Counted from the stretch's first letter, positions 7,517 to 16,566 are shown. The stretch is DNA of 32,554 nt from DATFXM01 sp035315885 (GCA_035315885.1 DATFXM010000029.1:1-32554), one strand, 5' to 3'. Made by a program: numbers and translations. The notes: generated by a model not told the origin, from the letters alone.

Positions 7517-8509
7517 TTACTGTCTTCGGACGACAAGCCCTTCGGAGAAGCCGCTGCCCGACACAATCGCTGCCTTCGACCGGTCGGCTTGCACTTCGGT
7601 TACAACGATCAAACCTACTTCTTTTTCCTCGGTGTAAACGACCTTGCCTTTCGAGTCGGTGATGCTTTGCTCTTTGAAGACCTTTAGCTTGTCTCCGAGC
7701 TTAAGCCCAGTGCTCGATCCAAGATTTAGGATGATGAGCTGATTGCTTATGACCGCGAGAATTTTTCCCGGAGCTTGCGAGGCCGCAGCCTCGGCAGTTT
7801 CTCGCGCGGCGGCCTCCTGCGCCTTTATCTGACCCGAGCCCGAGGTGCGAGACGACAGGAAGTTGTGATCCATCTTTTGGATTACGTCGCCGATCGCTTT
7901 CATCGTGGCGCGGCCAACCTGGCTGTCAAGGAAGGAGCGGTCCGAGAAATCAACTGCCCCGGCTCCCTTGCCGAATGCGCCGCCGTCTAGCGAGACGCCG
8001 GTAGTTTTGTCTTCGCCTTCTCCCGATCCGGCGTACACGACTTCACGCGTAGTTGCGTCTACGATTCTGAAATCGAGTCGAACATAAGCCGCACTCTGGC
8101 GCGTGCCCAGTCCGCCAAAGACTCGACCACCGATTCCGCCTGTACCAACCTTACGCTCCTTCTCGCCGAAGTTGGTCACCTTGCAAACAAAAAGATATTC
8201 GAGACCTTTGAAATGGCCTTTTGGCGTTGCAGTCGCTTTGTCGCCGTAGCCTGATTTTCCAAGATCGACTTCATTGGCGAGGTCGCCCAATGCTTCGCGC
8301 TCGACGATTTTGTACTTGTTGGTTTTCATCAGCTCTGTGGTGAACAGATCAGACATTCCTGTGCCGATGGTCGAGTGGTAATAGTTGGGTGGGTTTTCAA
8401 AAGCCTTGATCCCGAGGACCGGCTTGCCTCCACCGTCCTGCGCCATTGCGATTACTCCAATCAACAGCGTGAGCAGGAAGGCAGCAATAAGCGACGTGAC
8501 GCGTTTCAT
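7517..8509 (-). CDS. CsgG/HfaB-family lipoprotein-like envelope protein with FlgT-like C-terminal domain
   Basis: The 330-residue protein has a cleavable signal (hydrophobic 5-22, ending AMA-QD) but no lipobox cysteine, unlike classical CsgG. Residues about 30-220 match the CsgG fold: VLGIKAFENPP, TGMSDLFTTELMKTNKYKIVEREAL, and RLDFRIVDATTREVVYAGSGEGE. A short linker rich in Ala, Glu and Gln (225-245) follows, then a C-terminal domain (about 247-330) with the KLGDKLKVFKEQ...VGLIVVTEVQADRSKAAIVSG pattern seen in FlgT C-terminal domains. CsgG forms the outer-membrane curli export pore; related proteins serve other envelope roles. No curli subunit gene is nearby, so a curli function is not supported. 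A GGAGG in the end of the upstream gene (stop 4 bases away) indicates translational coupling. Confidence 0.85.
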   Translation of the reverse strand: MKRVTSLIAAFLLTLLIGVIAMAQDGGGKPVLGIKAFENPPNYYHSTIGTGMSDLFTTELMKTNKYKIVEREALGDLANEVDLGKSGYGDKATATPKGHFKGLEYLFVCKVTNFGEKERKVGTGGIGGRVFGGLGTRQSAAYVRLDFRIVDATTREVVYAGSGEGEDKTTGVSLDGGAFGKGAGAVDFSDRSFLDSQVGRATMKAIGDVIQKMDHNFLSSRTSGSGQIKAQEAAARETAEAAASQAPGKILAVISNQLIILNLGSSTGLKLGDKLKVFKEQSITDSKGKVVYTEEKEVGLIVVTEVQADRSKAAIVSGSGFSEGLVVRRQ

Positions 8510-8512
8510 TCT

Positions 8513-9325
8513 CTACCTCCGGAAAAACCAGAACGGCCTGATACTCGTCGGCGTCTGGCTGCGATTTGCGAAACCTGGGTGGATGAATCTGCGGTGTGCT
8601 AGACCGCGATGTAACGAATCGAAAAAGAACAGTCTTTGAAAACCGAACGTGTCAAAGCCTCGATCGTGTCCAAAATGGAAGAACCCGTCATCAAAAAATC
8701 GATCGGTGCCGTTAAACGTGAACGGATTTCCAAACCAGAAAGCATCCCAACCGTGCTCACCAAGAAAAGTTCGCTGACCTGGCGCAAGCCCTGTGAACCA
8801 TGGATCCGCAAAGGAAAACTCGGATCGCTCTGGAGGAGTCCATTCTGGTGCGGCCGGTTGCGCTCCCGATTGGTTGCGTTCGTCCCTTGAGTGGAGATCA
8901 AAGGATCGGTCGACGGGCTCGGCCGACTCCCGGGAACTTGAATAGTAAACTTCGAAATCGCTGACCGCGACAACCGAGTGGCCATCGGGCCACACAATCC
9001 GCACTGGACCAGTGATCGCGCCTGCCGGGACTTTGACGCTGATAAGATCTTCGCCCCAGAACAGAACATCGCCGGCTGCACCGCCTCCGAATACGACGTG
9101 CCCGGGAGCTTCTTCGCCGCTAACTGACTTGGCCCAGCGGACGCCGCCGATTCCGAGCCCGGCTCCCCGAATTGACACGGTAGTGCCCTGAGGTCCAAAG
9201 GTAGGTACGACACTGGTTATCGTACCGGTCGACTGCAATGGACCCGCGAGCACCAAAGACTGGGTCGACATGAATGCCACGGCGAGCATCAATAGTGAGA
9301 GGGTGGACCAAAGGGTTGCGCGCAT
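8513..9325 (-). CDS. Secreted IPT/TIG-domain protein with Phe/Asp/His-rich C-terminus
   Basis: The 270-residue protein starts with a signal peptide (1-27, ending VLAG). Residues about 36-130 form an IPT/TIG domain: ITSVVPTFGPQGTTVSIRG, GDVLFWGEDLISVKVPAGA, GPVRIVWPDGH. The remaining 130 residues are a hydrophilic linker and an odd tail rich in Phe, Asp, Gly and His (DRFFDDGFFHFGHDRGFDTF). IPT/TIG domains are Ig-like folds in surface and secreted proteins that bind ligands. The ATG at 9325 has GGAGG 6 bases upstream, and a strong promoter lies 45-73 bases upstream. It is the first gene of an operon with the CsgG-family gene 3 bp downstream, suggesting a joint envelope function. Confidence 0.85.
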   Translation of the reverse strand: MRATLWSTLSLLMLAVAFMSTQSLVLAGPLQSTGTITSVVPTFGPQGTTVSIRGAGLGIGGVRWAKSVSGEEAPGHVVFGGGAAGDVLFWGEDLISVKVPAGAITGPVRIVWPDGHSVVAVSDFEVYYSSSRESAEPVDRSFDLHSRDERNQSGAQPAAPEWTPPERSEFSFADPWFTGLAPGQRTFLGEHGWDAFWFGNPFTFNGTDRFFDDGFFHFGHDRGFDTFGFQRLFFFDSLHRGLAHRRFIHPGFANRSQTPTSIRPFWFFRR

Positions 9326-9369
9326 TGCGAACCTCCAGAACCAGACGCCGGGGCAGCTCGACGAGGTAC

Positions 9370-9398
9370 ATTATTCACGGGCCGATGATCTCGGTCAA
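9370..9398 (-). promoter_or_regulatory. Sigma-70-type promoter for the IPT/CsgG operon
   Basis: On the minus strand TTGACC (9393-9398) is followed by a 17-base spacer and AATAAT (9370-9375). The predicted start near 9363 gives a leader of about 38 bases with the ribosome site in the expected place before the ATG at 9325. Confidence 0.6.
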
Positions 9399-9777
9399 CA
9401 TTAGAGTTCTCAGCGCATTCTTTTGAGTTGACCGGCCCCAGCCAATAGCTGCCAACCGAGCTGGGGTGGAACCCGACCTAACCCAAATCATGCATTGCAG
9501 GGAGAGCGCCAACTCACTGTTTCGTTACCAATATAGGACTCACTACTCTACAAAAAACTTCCGGAACCAATTCACAAGCTTAAGCGAATTACTTGCGAGA
9601 CGCATGTCCTCTCCCCTTCAGTGGAAACCCAAAAATAACGCCATAGTGAATTACGGCTATTTCCAGGCTTACGAAAAGCCGATTACGTGTATCTGTCTGC
9701 CCGCTCACTTAAAGGGCCGACGGCTGCCCCGCCAGTGGACAAGTCCCTGTTGATCCGCAGGGCAAACTCATGACTCT
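9399..9777. other. Intergenic stretch between divergent genes, no gene supported
   Basis: A 95-codon plus-strand frame at 9466-9753 has no ribosome site and no family-like pattern, so I do not call it. The stretch presumably carries the promoter of the membrane glycosyltransferase downstream, but I see no clear hexamer pair. There are no heptamer repeats. Confidence 0.45.
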
Positions 9778-11412
9778 TTGGTAACGATTTTGAGATTGTC
9801 GTTGCCTCGCGAAACGACCGAATCAACGCTCCGAGCTGATGCGGCCGGCGTACGCGCTCTAAGCGGCCGACCGTTTGTCTTCGCGCACCGAGTCCCACGC
9901 CGTGTCTTCGGTTTGACCAATCGAGAATGGATGTTCGTTCTGACGCTAACCGCCCTTGGTTTCTGTTTGCGATGGTGGTCACCCGCAATGCGATCCGATC
10001 TCTGGTATGACGAGCTGTACAGTTGCGTAATCGCGAGGCAGTCATTTTGCGAGATGCTGCGGACCCTTTTCGCCGGCGCCGATGCGAACCCTCCCTTGTA
10101 CATCGTAGTCCTCCACTTCTGGCTGAAGATTTGCCAAACGGATTCTGAGATAAAAATGCTCTCGCTGCTTTTCGGGTGCGCGGTGATCCCGGCCACCTAT
10201 TTCGCGGCGCGCGCAATCGGCGGCAAGAAACTAGGCGGAATTTGCTGCCTCCTCATGGCGGTTTCGCTGCCGGCGATCGGGTACAGCTCTGAGGTCCGCG
10301 CGTATTCGATGCTGCTGATGCTGAGCGTGCTTTCAACCGGTTTGTGGTTCGGGCTCTTGATGCGTGCTTCGGATGGTGCGCCTCGTATCCGACTCAGGAA
10401 GATCCTGTATTGCGTCGTGACCGTTCTGATGCTGTACGCCCACTGGTTTGGTTTCCTGATAGTTGGCATTCAGGTCTTGGCGTTGATCATCTACCGCCCG
10501 TCTCTTCGAAATGCGCGAGCGTACGCCGTCTGCATCACGATTGTCTTAGTGAGTTGCTTGCCGCTGATCCCTGTTTTTCGGAATGAATCAGCCATGCGAG
10601 TTGCCGCTGGAGGTTTCTTGTGGGCTGGACGTCCCGGCATTCGCTCGCTGTTCGATGTTGTGGCGTTCCTGTGTGGCAATAAGACGCTGTTGTCTCTTTC
10701 GTTATTGTTGTTTGGTGCCGCGTGTTTTGGATTCGGAACACAGATGAGGGCGGACCGAGCAACGCTGCGACATCTGATATTTTCAGCGACCTATTTCATT
10801 GTTCCGATCGCGTTGATATTCGCTATTTCGAATTGGCTTCAGCACTACAGTTTTTTTGTTCAACGATATTTCTTGCCTTTTGTGCTTGGCGTCGAGATGT
10901 TGATCGGGTTGTCGTTGCTTCGCGTCAGGAGAGTTTTCAGCTTGATTGTCTTGCTGGCGTTCGTAACCGCTCCTGTGATTAGGGCAGCCAGACACTCGCA
11001 GAACGCTGACCGGCCTTACAGCGAGGCAGCTTCAGTCTTGCCCTCCTCCTATGCTTCGGATGAAGTGATCCTGCACGCTTCACCAATGAGCTTCTTTCCG
11101 ATCAGGCACTACGCTCGGGCGGATAATCGAGGAGCGGTCGAGAAGGTCGTGTGGAGCAAGGCGGCGGGTGAGAGCTTTCCTGTTCGAGTAGATCTCAGCG
11201 GCGGATTGCTTCGAGCGGATGATCTGATTGATGTAGGCTCAATCGATCGGTATCGCGAGATCTGGGTTGTCGAGGATCCGCTGGATCACGATGGCGTTTT
11301 GGAGCAAACGCTCGACGAATTGCGGGCCGATCCGATGCTCTACCTCGAATCGAGCAGGAAGATCAGCTCCTTGACCGTGGAACATTACATCTCGCTGGAA
11401 GAGTTTGAGTGA
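9778..11412 (+). CDS. GT-C membrane glycosyltransferase, family 39 (PMT/ArnT-like)
   Basis: The 544-residue protein has about ten membrane segments from residue 51 on. The first periplasmic loop has the hallmark acidic pair MRSDLWYDELYS (Asp78, Glu79), then NPPLYIVVLHFW and SSEVRAYSM, which match PMT_2/ArnT-like enzymes. These transfer a sugar from a polyprenyl-phosphate donor to protein or lipid on the outer face of the inner membrane. The C-terminal 130 residues are a soluble domain. The start is uncertain: the only upstream in-frame choice is TTG at 9778, with a weak ribosome site, and several TTG codons follow. The first 50 residues may be partly untranslated. It is transcribed alone, and convergent with the M28 peptidase gene 42 bp away. 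Confidence 0.85.
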   Translation: MVTILRLSLPRETTESTLRADAAGVRALSGRPFVFAHRVPRRVFGLTNREWMFVLTLTALGFCLRWWSPAMRSDLWYDELYSCVIARQSFCEMLRTLFAGADANPPLYIVVLHFWLKICQTDSEIKMLSLLFGCAVIPATYFAARAIGGKKLGGICCLLMAVSLPAIGYSSEVRAYSMLLMLSVLSTGLWFGLLMRASDGAPRIRLRKILYCVVTVLMLYAHWFGFLIVGIQVLALIIYRPSLRNARAYAVCITIVLVSCLPLIPVFRNESAMRVAAGGFLWAGRPGIRSLFDVVAFLCGNKTLLSLSLLLFGAACFGFGTQMRADRATLRHLIFSATYFIVPIALIFAISNWLQHYSFFVQRYFLPFVLGVEMLIGLSLLRVRRVFSLIVLLAFVTAPVIRAARHSQNADRPYSEAASVLPSSYASDEVILHASPMSFFPIRHYARADNRGAVEKVVWSKAAGESFPVRVDLSGGLLRADDLIDVGSIDRYREIWVVEDPLDHDGVLEQTLDELRADPMLYLESSRKISSLTVEHYISLEEFE

Positions 11413-11453
11413 GTGCCGGAGATCTTCATGGCGAGACATGTCGTGCCGAACAT

Positions 11454-13037
11454 CTACTGTTGAGTAACAGTCGAAGCCGGGTGATGTAGTTTCCACGCAC
11501 TCAGATACCGAGCAGCCTTCGGGTTAGCCTCATTCCACTTAGGCGCCTCAGGGTTGTTCGCTATCATCGTCAGGCCAAGTACTACCATCCGATCGACCCG
11601 GGCCATATTTTCGTAATCTATTTTCTCCCAATGATCGCCCACTCCGTGATAGTCGGGGTAGTCAAACGCCGTACACAAGGTGTGAGCAGGAACTCCCTGG
11701 TCCGCAAGTGCCTGATTGTCGCTCCTGCCAAAATACGCGTCGCTGTTGCGTTCGTGCTTGTAGACGGTTATTCCGGTCAGCTCGCCGGCAGTCTTGAAAA
11801 TGATTCCGACATCTGAGAAATCGAATCCGGTCATCGAGGCGTTTGCGACTTGCGGGCCTTCAGTGCTGTCAGTCCTTCCGACCTGCTCGAGGTTGATGTC
11901 TGCGACGGTCTTTTCTATCTGAAAAACAGGATGGCGCCCATAAAAACGAGACCCCAGTAGTCCGCGCTCCTCGCCAAAAAAAGTAACGAAAACGATCGAG
12001 CGTTTGGGCTTCACCTTCATGGAACTCAGCGCAGTCGCAATTTCGATCACTGAAACCGTTCCGCTCCCATCATCGTTAGCGCCGTTAAAGATGTTGTCGC
12101 CTTCCATCGAAGGCCGGACTCCAATGTGATCATAGTGCGCGGTCACGAGCACGTAGGTGTCCTTCAGCGCGGGGTCGCTTCCGCGCAGCAGACCAATCAC
12201 GTTTCGGATTTTCACTTTGGTTTCAACCGGAGGCGGCAGTTTCAATTTGAGCTCAGCGGCGGTTTGGCCCGGCTTGAGTTTGTCGAAGAGACTTGCAACT
12301 GCTGCGTCGTGAATCGTAATCATTGGCACGTCCACAACTGTTCGTGCCGGAGGCCGGCTTTCGGGATCTATCAGGCGGACGGGACCGGCGCCGGCTCCGG
12401 CACTCGAGCGTCGATCTACGGACAAAACCACGGCAACTTTTGCGGCTGACATCCGCGAGAGAAATTCGGTCTGAGCGCGCATCATCTCGCCCCACCGCGA
12501 GCGTTCTTCGCGGCGAAAGTCCGGTATTTCCGTGAGCACCGCCTTGCCCGCCAGCGAATCCGGCGAGAGCGCTGCCAGCGTAGCAGCATCGGCGTAGTCA
12601 ACTTTGAAGGCTGCAATTGAATCCAGGTCAAGTCCGGTTTCGAATTGAAAGCTAATACGATCGGGTCTGATTGCGATCGTCTGGCCCTCGTGGCGGATCT
12701 TGAAGTCGAGCGCGTTGAGATCGGGTTGTGATACGAACCAGTTGGCGGTCTGAAAGTATCCGTCGTCGCCTGCGGGTTCAAGCCCGGCGCGCCGAAACTG
12801 CGCCGCTATGTACAACGCCGCGGTGTCGAGACCTCGCGATGGGGTAAAGCGCCCTTCTAGCAGGTCGGAGGCCAGGAAGGAAAGATGTCCTCTCATCGAA
12901 TCGGCTGAAATGCGGTCAAGCATCGCCTGGACTTCGACGGAGACCTTTTCCTGCCGCGCACTGCTCGCATCGAACGGAACAAGCAGCAGGACTATGGCAA
13001 CGAATAACGTTTTGTTCTTCAGTGGTGGTCTAATCAT
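11454..13037 (-). CDS. Secreted M28-family zinc metallopeptidase (aminopeptidase)
   Basis: The 527-residue protein has a signal peptide (hydrophobic 10-20). Residues 35-100 (MRGHLSFLASDLLEGR) are the N-terminal motif of secreted M28 enzymes, an inserted PA-like region lies at about 140-270, and the catalytic domain begins near 275. The co-catalytic zinc set is complete: TAHYDHIG (His301), NGANDDGSG (Asp322), FFGEERG (Glu356 general base, Glu357), NLEQVG (Glu384), and a final His in DYPDYHGVGDHW. It should release N-terminal residues from peptides in the periplasm or outside. There is no operon partner; a heptamer repeat lies just upstream. Confidence 0.93.
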   Translation of the reverse strand: MIRPPLKNKTLFVAIVLLLVPFDASSARQEKVSVEVQAMLDRISADSMRGHLSFLASDLLEGRFTPSRGLDTAALYIAAQFRRAGLEPAGDDGYFQTANWFVSQPDLNALDFKIRHEGQTIAIRPDRISFQFETGLDLDSIAAFKVDYADAATLAALSPDSLAGKAVLTEIPDFRREERSRWGEMMRAQTEFLSRMSAAKVAVVLSVDRRSSAGAGAGPVRLIDPESRPPARTVVDVPMITIHDAAVASLFDKLKPGQTAAELKLKLPPPVETKVKIRNVIGLLRGSDPALKDTYVLVTAHYDHIGVRPSMEGDNIFNGANDDGSGTVSVIEIATALSSMKVKPKRSIVFVTFFGEERGLLGSRFYGRHPVFQIEKTVADINLEQVGRTDSTEGPQVANASMTGFDFSDVGIIFKTAGELTGITVYKHERNSDAYFGRSDNQALADQGVPAHTLCTAFDYPDYHGVGDHWEKIDYENMARVDRMVVLGLTMIANNPEAPKWNEANPKAARYLSAWKLHHPASTVTQQ

Positions 13038-13070
13038 TAGCGCTTCATCAGACGAATAGCGTCTTACCCA

Positions 13071-13098
13071 GAACTCAGTACTCGATACTCAGTGATCA
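13071..13098. repeat. Degenerate CTCAGAA heptamer repeat
   Basis: The short stretch contains CAGAACTCAGTACTCGATAC followed by CTCAGTGATCAGAACTT, a degraded copy of the heptamer found elsewhere in the window. It lies in the 68-bp gap between the M28 and SDR genes and has no inverted partner. Confidence 0.6.
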
Positions 13099-13105
13099 GA
13101 ACTTA

Positions 13106-13900
13106 CTACCTATCGCGCCGAAGTGTCAGCCCGCCATCAACCGTGATCACTTGACCTGTAATGTAGTTGTCAGGCTCGAGCAGAAGCCGCACAACACGAG
13201 CAACGTCTTCGGGACGACCGAATCGTGGAATGATCTTCTGGTCGAGAAAGAAATCGTACTTCCCCGACTCGATGGACCTCAATGCCATTCCCGCTCGATT
13301 CACGCCTGGGGCTATAACATTGACTCTTATACCGCCGGGTCCGCCCCACTGCTTGGCCATGATCCTTGCCGCCTGGACCAGCGCGGTCTTTGGTCCCGCA
13401 TAATTGATACTTGAGTCGAACGGCGCCACCGCTTGCATAGTCGAAAGAAGAACGATTGCCCCTCCGTTGCCGCGAGCTTGCATTCGCGACGCAGCGTCCC
13501 GCGCGAGCATAACAGGGGCGACATAGTTCTGTTGCAGCGAATCGTGCAGATCGGCGTCGCTCACCTCATCGAACTTGACGCGAGCCGGATCACCGGTAAA
13601 GCAAACCATGCCGTACAAGCCGCCGTCTGCGGCGTCCGCGGCCTCGATATACTGCGCGCGCACTTCAGATTGGGATATGTCGCCTTCAACGAGATTGATT
13701 TCTTTCCCGAAGCTCGCCTTTATTTCGCGTCTTAACGAATCGGCTCGCTCTCGATCGGATCGAAAGCCGGCGAACACGATTGCGCCGTCTCGCGCCAGCA
13801 GTGCTGCTGTAGCGCTCCCCAAGCCGCCGGTCGCGCCCGCCACTAGCACAACCTTGCCTTCGAGCCTTGGCGCGAAATCGAATTCAAAGCTGCTGTTCAT
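13106..13900 (-). CDS. Short-chain dehydrogenase/reductase (SDR) family oxidoreductase
   Basis: The 264-residue protein is a classical SDR with the Rossmann nucleotide motif VAGATGGLGSA (about 20-30). The catalytic tetrad is Asn125 (QQNYVAP), Ser153 (LLSTMQAV), Tyr167 and Lys171 (INYAGPKTAL). The C-terminal IRVNVIAPGV and ITGQVITVDGG are typical of FabG-like members. It reduces or oxidises an unknown carbonyl or alcohol with NAD(P)H in the cytoplasm. The usual FabG NNAG is replaced by CFTGD, so a primary role in fatty-acid synthesis is unlikely. The ATG at 13900 is followed upstream by a heptamer repeat. Confidence 0.9.
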   Translation of the reverse strand: MNSSFEFDFAPRLEGKVVLVAGATGGLGSATAALLARDGAIVFAGFRSDRERADSLRREIKASFGKEINLVEGDISQSEVRAQYIEAADAADGGLYGMVCFTGDPARVKFDEVSDADLHDSLQQNYVAPVMLARDAASRMQARGNGGAIVLLSTMQAVAPFDSSINYAGPKTALVQAARIMAKQWGGPGGIRVNVIAPGVNRAGMALRSIESGKYDFFLDQKIIPRFGRPEDVARVVRLLLEPDNYITGQVITVDGGLTLRRDR

Positions 13901-13929
13901 TTATTCTCCGTGTCCCCGCACCTCAACAA

Positions 13930-14050
13930 GTTCTGAGTTCTGAGTTCTGAGTTCTGAGTGCGAGTTCTGAGCGCTGCCTGACCGTTCGAAAACCGTTTCA
14001 ACATGGAAGGGGTTTGAAACGCCCAACTCAGGACTCAGAACTCAGAACTT
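13930..14050. repeat. Inverted pair of TTCTGAG heptamer arrays
   Basis: Four or more TTCTGAG units (13931-13971) face CTCAGAA units (14025-14050) across a 53-base spacer. The arms can pair over about 25 bases with one or two mismatches. The right arm contains the TGA (14028-14030) of the neighbouring membrane glycosyltransferase gene and encodes its final residues VLSSES. Confidence 0.85.
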
Positions 14051-15536
14051 GGTCGCCCGTTCGTTCCTTCGCTGTAGACTCTCCAACAGGTGATTCTTCG
14101 CGTCGCATCTTAGACCACCGCTCGAAGACAAGCAGCATTATCGCCGGCAGATAAACCCCGCAACCCAACCACAGCGGCACATTCGGATAGACCAGCGGCG
14201 TGTACCACAGCAAGTAAAGCAACGCGCCTGCGCTCGCAAGATAAAGCCAGCCGGCGCTCGGTACAAAGCAAAGGAACGGCAGCAGCCACGCATAGTACCA
14301 GGCATAGCGCGGACTTGTGATCAGCAAGTATAGACCCACAAGAGCTAGACAACCCGACGCAACGTCCCGAACGTCCTTTTTAGTCTTTAATGCGATGTGC
14401 ACCGCGGCCCATAAGATGACCAAGGCACCTGCGATCAGGAAGGCTACTGCAGGCACTGGCGCCACTGCCGTCAGAAGTTCCAGACCGAAATATCGGCTGC
14501 CGCTTCCTGAAAAACCTTCACCAACGATGTAATCACTCACGAAGGTGAACATTCGACTGCCTGCACCGGCGTAGGGCAACCAGAACAGGATCGCCGCGCC
14601 CGCGAATCCGGCGACCAGCGCAAGGCTTCGACGATTGAACACGGTCCTGAATATCCTTTCGAGAATACTGTTCGAATCTGATGAGCCTGACACGAATGCC
14701 GGGAGTACGAGAGCCGGATAAAACTTTACTAGTGTTGCCAGCGATATTGCGGTGCCGGCCACCACGCTTTTCTTAACCGGTCCGGCCCGAGCACTCCAGG
14801 CCGCAAGACCAATTGTCACAAAAGCGATGAACATGGATTCAACGTGACCGCTGTGTGCGGACTCGAATATCAACAGTGGATGCCATGCGAACACGACTGC
14901 ACGAGCGGGATTATCGCCAATACGTTTAAGCGCAAACATGAGCGCGGCAATTGCGAGCATGTCAGAGAAAACCGAAGCGGACTTGAAGGCCGTGACACTC
15001 GAGGGCCTGATCAGGTAGACGGCACGAAACGCGAGCTGTGCAGCGGGCGGATACGGGGTGATCCACCGTCTGTCGAGGGCCGGGATTTTAGCGAAGATGT
15101 CGGCGTCGCGGAGCCGGGCAAGCTGTGGGTCTTCGGGCACGTAGGAATACGGATTGATTCCGGCCGCCTGAACCCTACCGTCCCAAACGTAGCGGTAAAC
15201 GTCGTCGGATAGATACGGCTGCTGCCACACCAGCGTCAATCTAAACACAAGGGCGAAGCCCAGGACGCATAGACTCAAAATCCAGTTAGAGCGAACGAAA
15301 TCTTTTAGCGATCGATTCCAGATCAGGGCGCAGGCCAAGGCATAGATTGCCAGCTGAACAATGTACAGTCCGAAGTACGCAGCGATCCATTGCGTGAAGC
15401 GGTGGAGATCCCGTCCCCAGAAGTAAAGCCAGGCGCTTGCAATGCCGAGAGCGAATAACACGACAATCGGTGTTGCGGTATACCCCATGCGAGGCTTGGC
15501 ATGCACGACGGGCTGGACTATCTGGTTCTGAATCAT
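14028..15536 (-). CDS. GT-C membrane glycosyltransferase (GT87/mannosyltransferase-like)
   Basis: The product has about 12 membrane segments. The first large outer loop reads QQPYLSDDVYRYVWDGRVQA, with an acidic pair (SDD) as in polyprenyl-phosphate-sugar dependent GT-C enzymes, followed by GINPYSYVP and RWITPYPPAAQLAF. It resembles alpha-mannosyltransferases acting on lipid-linked sugars at the outer face of the inner membrane; the substrate is unknown. The frame extends to an ATG at 15611, but that extension is translated heptamer repeat (KNSELRTPT), so I prefer the ATG at 15536; neither has a good ribosome site. The C-terminus VLSSES and the stop codon come from another repeat copy. Confidence 0.85.
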   Translation of the reverse strand: MIQNQIVQPVVHAKPRMGYTATPIVVLFALGIASAWLYFWGRDLHRFTQWIAAYFGLYIVQLAIYALACALIWNRSLKDFVRSNWILSLCVLGFALVFRLTLVWQQPYLSDDVYRYVWDGRVQAAGINPYSYVPEDPQLARLRDADIFAKIPALDRRWITPYPPAAQLAFRAVYLIRPSSVTAFKSASVFSDMLAIAALMFALKRIGDNPARAVVFAWHPLLIFESAHSGHVESMFIAFVTIGLAAWSARAGPVKKSVVAGTAISLATLVKFYPALVLPAFVSGSSDSNSILERIFRTVFNRRSLALVAGFAGAAILFWLPYAGAGSRMFTFVSDYIVGEGFSGSGSRYFGLELLTAVAPVPAVAFLIAGALVILWAAVHIALKTKKDVRDVASGCLALVGLYLLITSPRYAWYYAWLLPFLCFVPSAGWLYLASAGALLYLLWYTPLVYPNVPLWLGCGVYLPAIMLLVFERWSKMRREESPVGESTAKERTGDQVLSSES

Positions 15537-15550
15537 CTGGGGAATGGTTG

Positions 15551-15651
15551 GAGTTCTGAGTTCTGAGTTCTTGAGATTGAATAATCGAAGGCGATAACGC
15601 GACCCAGGCATTCTCAGTACTCAGAACTCAGGACTCAGAACTCAGAACTTC
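15551..15651. repeat. Inverted pair of TTCTGAG heptamer arrays
   Basis: GTTCTGAGTTCTGAGTTC (15552-15570) faces CTCAGTACTCAGAACTCAGG and following units (15613-15650). The right arm supplies the TGA (15628-15630) and last residues (VLSSES) of the CDF transporter; the left arm is the probable 5' leader of the GT-C gene. Confidence 0.85.
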
Positions 15652-16566
15652 CGAAGTCCCCTTATCCTTTTTGGCGATCTGATAAAGTTTGCCTGCAAGA
15701 GCTGCGGCCTCGTCCGGCGTCTCGAGCTGAATAGTCATGTGACTTATGTTGAAACCGGACCTCAGTTTCTCCTGGAGCATTTCGAGTGCCTGCTTGTGCG
15801 ACGCAGCAGGGTCGATAGTCACGTGGGCCGACAACGCCTCCTTGCCCGAAGTGATCGTCCAGACGTGCAGGTCGTGAACGTCGATCACGCCAGGTACGCG
15901 CTCCATCGATTCAACTACCGTCCTGACGTTGATGTGAGAAGGTGTGCCCTCGAGCAGAATATTGACTGATTCGCGCATGAGTCGCCACGAGCTGTACACG
16001 ATCAACAGACACATCAACACGCTGGCGATCGGATCCGAGATGGTCCAGCCGCGAAGCCAGATCAACAGACCGGCAACTATTGCCCCAACCGAGCCAAGCG
16101 CATCGCTGATGACGTGAAGAAACGCGGCGCGCATGTTGAGGTTCTCCTCGGATGCCGAATGCAGCAGCCACGCGCTCACTGCATTCACGATAAGGCCACC
16201 TCCGGCGATCAACAGGACCTCGAAACCCGCCACGGTTTGCGGCTGCTTTATTCGTTCGTACGCTTCGTAGATGATGAACAACGAGATTGCAAGCAGTGCT
16301 GCGCCATTGGCGAGGGCCGCCAGGATCTCCATTCGATAGTAACCGTAGGTCTTCGATTCGGTTGCCGGCCTGCCACCAAACCACAACGCCAGCATAGCGA
16401 GACCCAACGCCGCTACGTCGGTCAGCATGTGTCCCGCATCGGACAACAATGCCAGAGAGTTTGTCAGGAACCCGCCGATTGCCTCAGCCAACATGTACGC
16501 AACCGTCAACCAGAGCACAACGGTCAGAGCCCGCTTGTCAGATGCATGCTTGTGTTGATGCGACAT
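15628..16566 (-). CDS. Cation diffusion facilitator (CDF) metal transporter, CzcD/ZitB-like
   Basis: The 312-residue protein has a His-rich N-terminus (MSHQHKHASDKR), six membrane segments between about 15 and 210, and a cytoplasmic ferredoxin-like domain at about 215-290. The transport site shows as LSDAGHMLTD in TM2 and HVISDALGS in TM5, the HxxxD/HxxxD zinc-type pattern. CDF proteins export Zn2+ or related divalent ions in exchange for protons. The last residues (TSEVLSSES) are encoded by a heptamer repeat. No metal-responsive regulator is adjacent. Confidence 0.93.
   Translation of the reverse strand: MSHQHKHASDKRALTVVLWLTVAYMLAEAIGGFLTNSLALLSDAGHMLTDVAALGLAMLALWFGGRPATESKTYGYYRMEILAALANGAALLAISLFIIYEAYERIKQPQTVAGFEVLLIAGGGLIVNAVSAWLLHSASEENLNMRAAFLHVISDALGSVGAIVAGLLIWLRGWTISDPIASVLMCLLIVYSSWRLMRESVNILLEGTPSHINVRTVVESMERVPGVIDVHDLHVWTITSGKEALSAHVTIDPAASHKQALEMLQEKLRSGFNISHMTIQLETPDEAAALAGKLYQIAKKDKGTSEVLSSES

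Noticed and set aside
9466..9753. 95-codon plus-strand frame in the gap before the GT39 gene
   Set aside because: No ribosome site, no family-like sequence pattern and no neighbour coupling.
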